Source: Agarophyton chilense | Lineage: Eukaryota; Rhodophyta; Florideophyceae; Gracilariales; Gracilariaceae | Assembly (NCBI GenBank): GCA_030374765.1 | Contig: JARGXX010000086.1 | Span: forward strand, 124,001 to 188,000 | Reading direction: 5' to 3' | DNA length: 64,000 nt | Shown here: in pieces, positions 11,233 to 21,663 of the stretch | Layout of the letters: each line of letters opens with the position of its first letter | How positions within the stretch are numbered: position 1 is the first letter of the stretch | Translations under genes and position numbers: made by a program | The notes under the pieces: generated by a model | The model's input: the letters and a program-made list of their open reading frames with translations, nothing else | Told to the model about the DNA's origin: nothing | Database searches by the model: none

Positions 11233-13467
11233 TTAGTTTTCCGGTTGCACCGGCTTATTCGCCTCAAAGGCGCCACTTCCTACCGGGGTTCCGGGTTGTA
11301 ACACTTCAGCATTCTGAGCAACCGGCTTGTCCGTCCGGCGCATTGGTGTCTGAGAAAACCAACTTTTGGCTTTCCAATACATGCCCGCCGGTAAGCGGCT
11401 CCTTTCTTCTTCTGAGAGTGCCTCATTATTCGTCATGATACGACTCAGATCCTTTGCAGGAAGCGTGCATTCTGCACTCAAATGGAGTTTTCCATAACAT
11501 GAATAACAAATCAAACCGTCACGACGGTTGGTCAACATAGGTTGTGAACGGTATGCCGTGCGAGTATCCACCCATCCGGGTTTCCCGTTCTGAAAACCTC
11601 CTTGTGGTGGCACCGTGTAGGGACGGTAAATAGGGCGACGGCACTCCATGGACATTAGGGCTTCCTCGTCCTGAGACTCCGAGTTTGGGAGATACACTGT
11701 AGGTACAGAAGAGTCCGTATATTCCATTAAATGCACCGCCTCCTCATGCGAGTCACTCCCTTTGGGTGCCAACGACGAATCTCGTGAGTCAACTGGAGAT
11801 TCCAGATGTAGCAGTTTGCCGCGCTGATTTACTCTGGCGGAGATCTTCTCCTTACCCATTGAGGTTCCAAAAGCCACTGAACGACGGGGGCTACCACGCG
11901 CTCTGGCCGCGTCTCCTTCAGCTTTCGCAAACTGAACTAACTCCCAAAAGGAGACTCTTCCATGCTTCTCTCGATATCGAGCTACCAACGACTTGATGCT
12001 CGGGTCCAGCCCGTCGATGTACAAGGTAATCTTGTCCTCCGTCGAGTGGAATTTTCCACAGCGGACTGAAGCTTTCTTAAGCCTTGAGCTGTACTCAGCA
12101 TCGCCCTCCTCAGACTTTTGGGTCAAATTCCTTAGGTCCAGGATCGCCTGACGTATCGCGTTTGATGTCGCGTAACTGCGCAGCAAATACTGCACCGCCT
12201 CTGGCCATGAGGTAACGCCGCCTTAACCGGCTGTCAATGATCCGCAGACGGAAAGATATTGCTCTAAAGCAGAACCCTTAAGGAAGTGTGGTAAAGACAC
12301 AAATGCCTGTGGTTCACTCATCTCTAGAGTTTCTGCTTCGGCAACGAATCGAGTGAGAAACTCGATAACGAGGATGGGGGTTTTCCCATCAAATGTTAAA
12401 TCATTAGGGCGATCTTCAATCGTTTGATGTGATCCTTCACCTTCGCGGTCTCACGTCCTGAGCGCTTCTTGCTGTTAACCTTCAGACGGTAGTACCTGTA
12501 ATTCAGGACCTTCCGATAAAGCGGATTCGTGCACGGGAGCACCTTCAATCCTTTGTAAGGTGAGCCTTTTTTTCTCATTAACTACGAAGACGTGTTCTTC
12601 TTCCGAGATCGGGACCTTCGATGACCATCATCACTGTCGCCGTCATCTGACGTATCTGAATCATCAGAATCATCAGTACTGGAACTGAAGCCCTCCGTAC
12701 TTGACGATTCATCACTCGAATCACGTGCGGACTTCCGCTTCTTACGTCGTGAATTCGACTTCTTCGAACGAGCTTCCTTCAAAGGAGCTCCTTTCTCTTC
12801 CAGCACGACTGGTTTAGCAGCAGTCTGCGCATGAACTGCCGCCTCCAGGCGTTCTAAACGAGGGTTAACTCGATTGACGACTTCCTCTACATCCACGGTT
12901 ATGCCGGGTAGCGCATCGGGCGTATTCCCGTACCTCTCCATTAGATGGTTCAAATCCTCACGTAGTGTTTTCACTGATGAAGAGACCTGCTTCCCATCGT
13001 CTTGACGAACGAGTGCTTGATGTGCACTGCGTAATTGTTCGACATCAGCGATAAGAGCAGGGATCTGCGATTCCAACGCAACCATGCGCACACGCGAAGC
13101 GCTTGACTCAGACTTGAGACGACGCACTTCCCTGCGCAAATCATCCTCTTCTTGAGGTCCGAAGACTTCAGGGTCAACTACGGCTTCTGTGGTGGCGTGA
13201 CTGCCGCTACCACAGGGGCGGTACATCCGAGAGATCTCGTTCATCATTCACCGAGCGTGAGCGCGACATCGCTTGACGGTACAGCCGCTCTCCGGCTTCA
13301 ACAAATGAGGCGAGCCTCGGTTTCGGGGGTGGTCCCGCAGGACCGGGGCGACCAGTACTCGACTGGCTTCGGGTCTTCGTCATCCTAGACCAAACCTGAG
13401 TCCAGGTGCGAACCAAATGGTGTCTTCGACTTCTCGACCACGTGTTCAACCACGATGAATTCCGCAA
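11233..13467 (-). pseudogene. Element B gag region
   Basis: Capsid/nucleocapsid region. The N-terminal part has a long heptad-like stretch (LRREVRRLKSESSASRVRMV) followed by a Ser/Asp-rich linker with basic patches. The central part resembles gypsy capsid (YLLRSYATSNAIRQAILDL, RLKKASVRCG). The nucleocapsid has one CCHC knuckle, CYSCYGKLHLSAEC. The same layout occurs in elements C and D. Fossil with a few breaks. Confidence 0.82.
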
Positions 13468-13578
13468 TTGCCGGAGGTGGTTCGATAAACAATAACTGTA
13501 GTGATTCCACTTCTTACAAGTATCGATATCGATTCCACGTTCCAGGAACGAATTGTTCAGTGCAGCTGACCACAGTGG

Positions 13579-13596
13579 TTCTAAGTCGGGAGACCA
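13579..13596 (-). other. Putative primer-binding site of element B
   Basis: The plus strand reads TTCTAAGTCGGGAGACCA two bases before the right LTR. The identical 18-mer flanks the 5' LTR of C (28876-28893) and, inverted, of D (49451-49468). It ends in CCA in tRNA sense, but a T-loop is not at its usual distance. Confidence 0.6.
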
Positions 13597-13598
13597 CT

Positions 13599-14265
13599 TG
13601 TAGTATCCGCTCTAACGGAGAGAGCAGACACCTGCGACAGTGTTGGGACTGCCGATGGGTCGCTTGCGGCGAAAGAAAAGGGGTGGTAAAGCTACAACAC
13701 CAGCGAGCTGGAAGTGGGGTGTAAGGCCACTACTCTCCAGCGAGGGTGAACAGTGCAACTGTAAAACGTTGATGGAACGTAGGTACGAGACGGCTCGTGA
13801 AGTGGTTGGGGGCTGACTATCTATTATAGCTCGTCCGGATCTCCGGTTAAGGAATCCTATGCGAGGAACAGAATAGTCATGATGCCCATGTGGTCTCCTT
13901 TACTTGGAGTCGGCGCTCACCTCTGGTGCACTATCTACTGTGTGCCAGGGTGAGTGCCCGAATAAATATATAAATAATACCCAGTGGTCAGTCACTTAGC
14001 CAAACCACAGTATGGGTATGGTCCCTGATGGACGTCTAGCTACAAAGGGTAGTAAAACCTGCCACGTGGATCGCGACTACATGCGCCGTTGCAAGCCAGT
14101 CCACTCGTGATACCACGTGTTCCACTAATGTACTATGCCTCCTGGCATCCTACGCGGTGTGCCGTTTCATATCACAAGTTTGATGACATCACTCACTTAT
14201 GAGTTCCAACTGCGACTTCGCGTAAAATCATCCTATCGGATTCCCCCACATAGTAGAATACTACA
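13599..14265 (-). repeat. Element B right LTR (5' LTR)
   Basis: 667 bp, same termini as the left copy, about 96% similar by eye over the first 300 bp. Followed directly by the GCTGC duplication at 14266-14270. Confidence 0.92.
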
Positions 14266-14270
14266 GCTGC
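14266..14270 (+). repeat. Target-site duplication of element B, right copy (GCTGC)
   Basis: Matches 3586-3590 exactly; element A sequence resumes from here. Confidence 0.85.
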
Positions 14271-17200
14271 AGCTGAGAAGCACTCCGGTATCGTCGATAA
14301 TGCCACTCTCTTTAGCACGGATCCTGAAAAGCTTCCGAGCGGAAAGATCGCTCGGATTCTCGAAGGCGTTTTTCATGGCGATGGTGGCGCTGACGATGCC
14401 CACATCGATGAAAAAGACTGTTGGCTCGACCTGGGGCCCGAAGACACCGCAAAAAAGAAACGAGTCGTCAACAAAAAGCTCCGAGAGGCCCATCGGAAGG
14501 GAAGGACTCAAGAAGGACTCGTCCAACTTGAAAATATATTGACGGTGTTCAGCGACACTATCAATCTCAAACTTGATGCTGGCCTACCTGCAGATATCGA
14601 ACCACTCCGAGTCAACCTCAATCAGGATTCTATTCCTGTTCGCGCCAAGCAACGTCGCTATCCTCCGCCAACGAAGGAATTCATGACACGCTATGTCAAC
14701 CAGCTTCTTAATCTGGGTTTCGTCAAGAGAGCGACTTGATCTGAGTGGTTATCAGCTTCACTCATCGTACCCAAGCTTTCGCCGTCCATGTACAGGCTGA
14801 CTGTTGACTATCGTCCAGTCAACAGCGCGACGCTTCAGACGTCCTGGCCAATGCCGAACATCGAGGCAGAACTAGTCGATGATCGAGGCGCCAAGGCCAT
14901 CGCAGCCATCGACTTCTGCAGCGGCTATTGGCAAGCTCCACTTCATCCCGACAGCCAACCGCTCTTCGCCTTCATGACTCCCGATGGTCTCGTGATGCCA
15001 ACTCGAACCACGCAAGGAGGCACCAACTCGGCAGTCTGATATCTTCCTCACTGAAGCAACGTGGTGTGGACGCATCATCGACGGTGACAGTGTAAGGTTC
15101 AATCCGAAGAACCTATCAGGCCTCAAAAAGTGCAGTCTCCCTCGAACCGCTGGAGAGCTCGGCGAATACGTCCATGGCGTAAGCTGGGTCTCTACCAGCA
15201 TACAGCGTTTTCCAGAACGCGTCGCTCCTCTTCGTCAGTTACTTGATGTTGCTTATGGAAAGGCCGGCGGAAGCCGAAAGAAAAAATCCATCGCCAAGTA
15301 GTCAGTCCCTTATCGACTTGGGATGGGTCGAGAAGCATACGACCGCTTTCAAAGACTTACAGAAGCAGCTGAAAAAAGCAACACGCCTCGCACACCGCGA
15401 TCCGAAAAAGTTATTGTGTTTGCATACTGACGCTTCTGACAAACACTGGGCCACCTGTGTGACTCAGTGTGACCAGTAAGAGCTACCAAAGCCGGTTGAA
15501 GAACAAGTCCATCAGCCTCTGGCTTTTCTTAGCGGAACGTTTTCCGAACGAGAAGAGCATTGGTCAACATACGAGCGCGAGGCATTCGCCGTTGTCCAAG
15601 CTTTCCGATAGCTCGAGTACCTCTAGCATGTGATTCTACAACCCGAATCTTCACTGACCATCGCAACCTTCTCTTTGCGTTCAGCCTGGTCGTAATGGAG
15701 CCATCGCTAGGACGGCACAAGCTCCTAAAGGTAATCCGTTGGGCTTTTTTCCTAGGTGCCTTAAATTATCGCATCGAACATGTTGCAGGTGATGCCAATA
15801 TATGGCATGACATCATGACTCGATGAATGCGAGGATACCGCAGGGCACTCGCAGTTCGCCGTGTTACCTCCGCACTTCCATTCAATGGAGTCACAATTCC
15901 ACCTGACTTACATGAGTTCGAATGGCCGTCTTCCTCCGAAATTGCTTCCGTCCAAGCAGACCACAAGTCCAACGTTCCAAACAATGCTCTTCCTGACGAC
16001 TCAGGGCTACTACAAATCAAGGGGGCAGTTTGGATTCCTCACCCATGCGTTGATCTCAAACTTCGTGTTCTGACCATTGCCCACGCTGGCTCAGCTGGGC
16101 ACCGTGGCTCAGACCCGACATGGCATGCAATTCGCGGACGCTTCGCATGGCCTGGCCCAAGGGAAGATGCTCGCTCTTTCGTCTCATCATGTCTGCTTTG
16201 CGTGCTACCTAACATTGGTAACAAGGTCCCTAGACCCCTGCCTACTACTCTACACGCTTCGAAACCGAAACAAGTCATAGACTTTGACTACCTTCACCTT
16301 GGAGGAGGCGAAGAAGACCAAAACTATGTCTTATTTGTCAAAGACGACTTAAGCGGCTATTGTTGGCTCCAACCTACGGCCTCCGCCAACGCCGAGCATA
16401 CCGCTGAAGTCCTAAGCCGCTGGAATCGCATTTTGACGACACCAAGTGCTTTGGTATCCGATCAAAGCTCCCACTTCAAGAACGAGGTGATCGAACATCT
16501 CGCAAAAACGCACCGAGTACGCCATCAATTCTCGGTTGCCTACTCCCCGTGGGCTAATGGAACTGTTGAGTCCCTCATGCGCTCTGTTCTATCCGCTACA
16601 AGAGCAATAATTCCTGAACTCAAGCTCGCCCCGCAAGACTGGGCGGCTGTCATCCCGTGCATCGCTACCGTCTTGAACGAAGAAAGTCGCGATAGACTTG
16701 GCCGTCACTCAGACGGAATAGCTCTATCTCCGCTCGAAGTTAAGACAGGGATACGCCCAACCCGCCCTATCCTCAGAGTACTATCAACCGCACCGAGTGG
16801 TACCAAAGACAAGGTACTTGAGCAAGCTCGAGCCGAACAAGTAATTGCGATTTCTGAGCTTCAAGAAGCTCTCCAACAAGTTCACAAAGACGTAGAACGC
16901 TCCGTAAGCCTTCGTCGCGAACGCTCTATTGCTGTACACAACACTACCAACATCGTTACACCATCGCTTGTTGTTGGAGACTTCGTACTCGTCCGACGCG
17001 CAAATAGTCGCGGCCATAAGCTCCGCTTCCGCTGGTTCGGACCGTGGCAAGTAACAGCCGTATACAGCCCTTTTATCTACGAAATCACCTCGCTGCAAAC
17101 CGGGAGAACAGAGCGCGTCCATTGTGCGCGGCTAATCAATTACCGCGACTCCCTACTTGGGAAATCTGTCCCTAAGGAGATGATCGATCTCACGGAAAGA

Positions 17201-17431
17201 ACCGAATCACGATTCGAAGTTGTCGAAAAAATCTTCGACTATGGTGAAGCTTCTGATGGCATTTTCTTCCGTGTCCAGTGGGAAGGACTACCGGAAAAGC
17301 GCGACTGGACCTGGCATCCTGTCAAAGAACTCTATTCTGACATACCCGACATCGTCACAAACTTTCTCAAGGCCTTCAAGTCCAAAAAAGGGCTCATATC
17401 AATGATCAGGCGCAGGCTTAACATTGCCTGA
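14271..17431 (+). pseudogene. Element A pol region (RT, RNase H, integrase with chromodomain-like tail)
   Basis: RT motifs lie near 14.8-14.95 kb (YRLTVDYRPVN, AAIDFCSGYWQAPL). RNase H is seen near 15.4-15.8 kb (LCLHTDASDKHWA, IEHVAGDANIWHD). Integrase runs from about 15.95 to 17.43 kb with VIDFDYLHL, ALVSDQSSHFKNEV and FSVAYSPWANGTVESLM, and ends in a chromodomain-like fold (FEVVEKIFDYGEASDGIFFR, then VQWEGLP and DWTWHP). The integrase part is the best preserved. Fossil with several breaks. Confidence 0.8.
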
Positions 17432-17472
17432 GCAATGTCAAGTTTCAAACCCAACACTGCTCATGGGAGCAG

Positions 17473-17917
17473 TGTAGCACGCCAGCGCATTTCCATCACG
17501 TCCAGCGTGGCATTCACATGCTACACTGGCAATTCAATCGCTAGCAAGGCATTGAATACTTTCGACCAACCACCAACCCCCTCGCCGGCTTACGTCCTCC
17601 GAAGGAACCTGTGCGCTACCGCAAACATACGTCCTCCAATCGGACTTCTGTGCCACCAAGGCAGCTTCCCTGGCACCTGTACCTCTTGGCTACTGATTTC
17701 TGGCCACACAGAGCCAGCCACCCGGGAAGGTCTGCAAAAAAACAGCCGAACGCCTTTCGAGGACGACCCGCTACTGCCAGGGGGCGGAGGAGGGTGAGAG
17801 CGAGTAAGAGAAGTTCGGGGGGGAAACCATTCGACCATCGCGCGCTTGCAGTCGCCCTGCCAGTACAACCGCAAGCGAAGCATCGATCAGTGAGCTGCGT
17901 GCCCGTCGCTGGCCACA
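17473..17917 (+). repeat. Element A right (3') LTR
   Basis: Begins TGTAGCACGCCAGCGC as at 1745. The end is placed at GGCCACA, where similarity with the left LTR stops. Confidence 0.75.
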
Positions 17918-18659
17918 AGTACAAGACCAAAGCGCTGAATAGGCCGTTTTGCACTTTTTTATCTACTCCAAAAGACTTAAATTAAATACAATTTCCCAAA
18001 AACCTTTTTTGTAGCATAATTTTCAGAGACCTTCATTTTCATCAATCTAAATGGGTTTGATAATATTTATATAATAAATGACCAAAACAGTTTTCCAATA
18101 CGCAAAAAAGTAAAAAACTTTTATCAATAATAAACACATCACCATTTGTGTATAAAAATTTACGAGAACATTGCACTCTAATAAACTCTGTATGACTCAA
18201 TACAAAAAATCGTCATCTTATTTAACGAAAAATGTTAAATTTCGACGGGCCAGATTGCCAAAATTTTATTAACATGAACTCCGGAAGTACAAATTTCGCG
18301 AAGACACATCTTTGGGCACATCGGTATTGGTATGGTCTACAATATATAAAACAATGGGCTACTTGAATAGTTTCAAAGAAACTTTTTTTGGCATTTAAAA
18401 CGTATGTCGCTGTGTAAGAAAACCATTGCCTGTTGTGAAGGAGCGATAATACCAGTTGAGGCCGAAAAGCCGCCAGGCCCTCAAGGATCTTGCAGGTGAC
18501 ACGTGTACGGGTCGACCTCAGGTAGACTCATGTAGATTAATATATTAATTTCATTGGTGTAATAGAATAACACTACAGTGCCAGGGAGATCTCAACGCCT
18601 CTCCAGTACTATTTACTGGGCTCGAGTGACGCTTCTCTCTTAAGAGTACGGTAGGCACC
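17918..18659 (+). other. AT-rich gap between elements A and C
   Basis: About 740 bp without an intact gene. The left half is strongly AT-rich. Apart from the probable Tc1/mariner relic listed separately, I see nothing recognisable. A run of ordinary base composition precedes element C. Confidence 0.6.
18185..18330 (+). pseudogene. Probable Tc1/mariner transposase relic
   Basis: Two overlapping plus-strand frames give QKIVILFNE and then KMLNFDGPDCQNF. This resembles the Tc1-family segment around the first catalytic Asp (VIFSDEKMFNLDGPDG), which is also present in the transposon at 45.1-46.4 kb. A frameshift separates the two pieces and no other transposase blocks are evident. The flanking sequence is AT-rich. 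The call rests on about 20 residues only. Confidence 0.35.
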
Positions 18660-19547
18660 TGTATGACAACGCTTGGAGCAAAGACATCACGAAGATGTTC
18701 GGGATCTTCCTCTCTTGAGAGACACGCCTCAGTCCGAGGAGACGCGTCCCAGCAGAGCACAGAAACAGAGCCACTCTGGGAAGGCACGACGGAGTCGGGT
18801 GTAAGACCGAGGCAAATCTGGCGGGATATACTTAGAGTGTTTAGGTGAGCACGGCACAGTCCGGGGTGTGACCAATCCTAGGCGGAGCGGTATCACGGCG
18901 ATTGTCGGGAAAAGAGCAAGGAAACACTCGTATGAGGTGGACGAGCGGGGTGAGTGAGGCGGCCACTCACGAGAGCCAAAAAGGAGAACAAGAGGAAAAC
19001 GGGGGCGAAACCCTATACAGGGGCGAGACTACGACAATTGTCGGCGATTAAATATGAACCCACGGTGGTGGTAGCACTCTGGTCGACAGAGGGGTGGATG
19101 AACTAACGTGCGACGGGCGCTCACGCAGTATGCGGTGAAGACGCGCCGAAGGCGAAGGGTTCAGAGCGAAGACTCCCTCCTTGGGATCTCCCAAGAGGGT
19201 GTCTACTGGGGAGCAGTGCTCGACCTCCTAAGTAGTGTTGCGCGCGGCCCCTGACAGTGGGCGCGCGCCCGAAAAAGAGGCACTAAATAGCAATAGCATA
19301 GCTAAATAAATACTGAAAATTACTAAATGATACTAACCATAAGGTAGAATCCGGGCCACGTGTGGCACGCCTCGCACTCGAGCGTCGGCATCCGTGCAGT
19401 CCACGTGTTCCACCAGTGTGCACTTCCGGTCCTAACCGGCTGTCAGCACGCAATAGCGGTATAGCTTGTCATAGACCAAGCTAGTCCTCAAGCGAGCGAA
19501 ATCTCTAAGTCCTGGGAAGAAGCCCCCTTGAAGGGCATTGCACTTCA
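18660..19547 (-). repeat. Element C left LTR (3' LTR)
   Basis: Matches 28897-29699 nearly base for base through the central part. The inner end CACTTCA is set by the adjoining pyrimidine tract TATCCCCCTCCTTAG, the complement of a polypurine tract. Confidence 0.82.
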
Positions 19548-19563
19548 TATCCCCCTCCTTAGG
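19548..19563 (-). other. Polypurine tract of element C
   Basis: TATCCCCCTCCTTAGG on the plus strand reads as CCTAAGGAGGGGGATA in element sense, just inside the 3' LTR, the same position as in B. Confidence 0.6.
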
Positions 19564-19582
19564 TGACGAACACGCCGTCGAC

Positions 19583-21451
19583 ATGGTGGGGAGGCAACGG
19601 TCCAACCGGAATAAAAGCGAGCCATGTAACGCGTCCAGCGACCACTCGACTGTCGAAGGCAGAGCTGCACAACCGAACGACAAACGCACCAACGCGGTAA
19701 CCACTCCTCGAACTTCGAGCGCTCTCCCGCATCGTACACCAACCTCTAGCGATTGCATCCCGATACCTCGGCGACCAGTACTCCCGATGAACGGTGGTAA
19801 CAATCCCCGCCGGGGTTACTTCTCCGGTTTCCATTCGGCTCCCCCTCCGAGGGGGAGTGCCTCGTCAACCGCGCCGAGCTAATCCCGGGGTCCCGTTGAA
19901 GCTTCAACCCACATCACTCCTGCGGAGGACACCTGGCCCACTTACGACGAACTCGTCGGGTGAAACCCACGTCAACATGCGGCGATTCTCCGGAGAGCTC
20001 CGTGGTTCCATCCGACAGTGGTCTTCGACGCAGAACTCGTGGAGTCGTATGCTGATGGCAAGGCGCGTCTCCCGGGCGAGCTGCCAGCTTTGATCACCAC
20101 TTCGTGGGATTGGCGAAGCCGTGTGGCGGTTCCCATTCACGCGATTCTGCAGCGGAGGCGCGAGTCGGCGGAAGAGGCAAATTGTACCTTCGTCCGCATC
20201 GGCTACTCACGGATCAACCGGGCAAACTTTCAATACCCCATCCCCGACGAGTTCTGCTTCGACCTACGGATGTACCGGACGCAGGTTGAGATCGGCTATT
20301 GGGACCGCCTTGCGGCGTTGGAAACTTACGCATGGCGCGGTCAACCGCGAGCGCGTCAAGAAGCGATCTGCTGGGTCCGTCCGATCATTCGTGCCGAGTT
20401 TCGTCACCTTCGTCGTGAGTCCCGATATCGGTGGTTACAGAACTTCATCCGCGAGAAGCGTCGGGGAAGATCCCGCTTTGGGTTCCTCGTCCCTTATCAG
20501 AACACGGAGATAAACCAGATTAGTCCCTTCTATCAGTTTGGGCGATATGTTCCCCTGCCTGGGTGGTGGTCCTCCGTCGAGGTGTGCCGGGGATGTTACG
20601 TGGAGTTGCCTCCAGTCGTCTCCTATCTGGGCTCGTACCTCATCGAGGATCTGCACTCCAGCTTATGGTCCGTGGTCCTAACCGAATGGGCAGTCCGCGC
20701 CGCGGCGTACATGTTGTGGGAAGCCTACGACCAGTATCGACTGTGGTATCTTCCTCCCCGTTTGCGTGGTTACATCCGGCAGCTGGACCTTCAAGTCCCT
20801 CTTGGAGGTGTCAATAACGCTGGTGAAGCTCAGGAGCTCATCGACATCATTAGGCGTGTCGACTGGGCTGTCGTGTCTGTCCGGCAGAGCGGCCGTGGTC
20901 AAGGAGCCGGTGGGGCTGATCGGTCTCCGGGGCATCGCACGCCGTTGGCAGGAGATTTCATCTTCTTTAACCCATGGGAGCAGCAAGAGATCTCCGAGGC
21001 GGAGGCATCGGCACTCCGGATGGCTCCGCGAGGCATGCCAAACGGGCACCCCGTGGGGTTTGTCAACTCGGATGACTTCTACTACGCCTATGGCGGTGAT
21101 GATCTCCCGGAGGAGGAGGGCGAATACCACGGCGAGGAGGTCATGGAAAACGTGGGAGACCCCGCTGGGGCCAATACTACGGCGCAGCCGGGGCAGGGAG
21201 CTACTCACGCAAGTGCAGTCGTCGATACAGTGGCGGCGGCGTTGCCGGACGAACCGGAAGTTATCGAGGTTCCCATACGCCCAGAGGCGGTCGTGATCTC
21301 CCAGTTCCTTCGGGATGTTGGACTGAACGCGCAAGCGGCGAGCGGCGACATCGGTACGATGAGAGACGCCTTCGTGGCACGCCTGACCGGCGGGAGTAAC
21401 TCCGCTAGCGATTTGGCTGGCGCGCACGGCAATCCGGGTTCTTCCAACTAA
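19583..21451 (+). pseudogene. Element C antisense accessory ORF (aORF)
   Basis: Plus-strand region opposite to gag-pol. The well-preserved part from 20018 encodes about 477 residues. Blocks shared with the B copy, in the same order: RAEFRHLRR; RSRFGFLVPYQNTEINQI; FGRYVPLPGWW; RGCYVELPPVVSYLG; YMLWEAYDQYRLWYL; AGDFIFFNPW; an acidic Gly/Glu-rich linker; and SQFLRDVG near the C terminus. The N-terminal 130 residues are Ser/Pro/Arg-rich, as in B, and less well preserved. Elsewhere the two copies are strongly diverged, so conservation of these blocks suggests protein-level constraint. No known domain, signal peptide or membrane span is seen. Treated as a fossil copy. Confidence 0.75.
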
Positions 21452-21663
21452 TCCCTTGTGACCTTGGTTATGATATCCCGCTGTGCGGTAGTGTGTGCAG
21501 CAACTTCGAAAATAGTAAACTGCTTCCGTCTATGACGTATTTGTTTTCTTCCTTCTTTTCCACTTCTTCTGAGTGTCCTTCTCCAGGTCTTCTGTGCATC
21601 TTCTCCTTCTTCCAAGGGTCCTTTTCCAGATCTTCTGTTCCTTTATCCCCATCGGGTGTCTTC

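Larger units (their letters stand above)
3591..14265 (-). mobile_element. Element B: Ty3/gypsy chromovirus with antisense ORF, inserted in element A
   Basis: Two 667-bp LTRs (TGTAGTATCC...GAATACTACA) enclose gag-pol on the minus strand and a long ORF on the plus strand next to the left (3') LTR. A 5-bp duplication GCTGC flanks the element exactly. The LTRs differ at roughly 4% of positions by eye. Total length is 10.7 kb. A purine tract (minus strand) abuts the left LTR and a putative primer-binding site abuts the right LTR, which confirms orientation. It is a fossil with about five or six breaks, although RT and integrase motifs read well. Element D is a close sister. Confidence 0.93.
1745..17917 (+). 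mobile_element. Element A: old Ty3/gypsy LTR retrotransposon, split by element B
   Basis: Direct repeats beginning TGTAGCACGCC occur at 1745 and 17473 and flank gag-, protease-, RT-, RNase H- and integrase-like sequence on the plus strand. Without the nested element B it is about 5.5 kb. The LTRs agree at roughly 90% by eye over their alignable part and differ in length (about 407 and 445 bp), so this is the oldest LTR element here. It is broken, with about eight or more breaks. The integrase has a chromodomain-like tail, but its sequence and layout differ from elements B-E, so it belongs to another gypsy lineage. No antisense accessory ORF is seen. A clean target duplication is not visible. 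The outer LTR ends are uncertain by a few bases. Confidence 0.85.
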
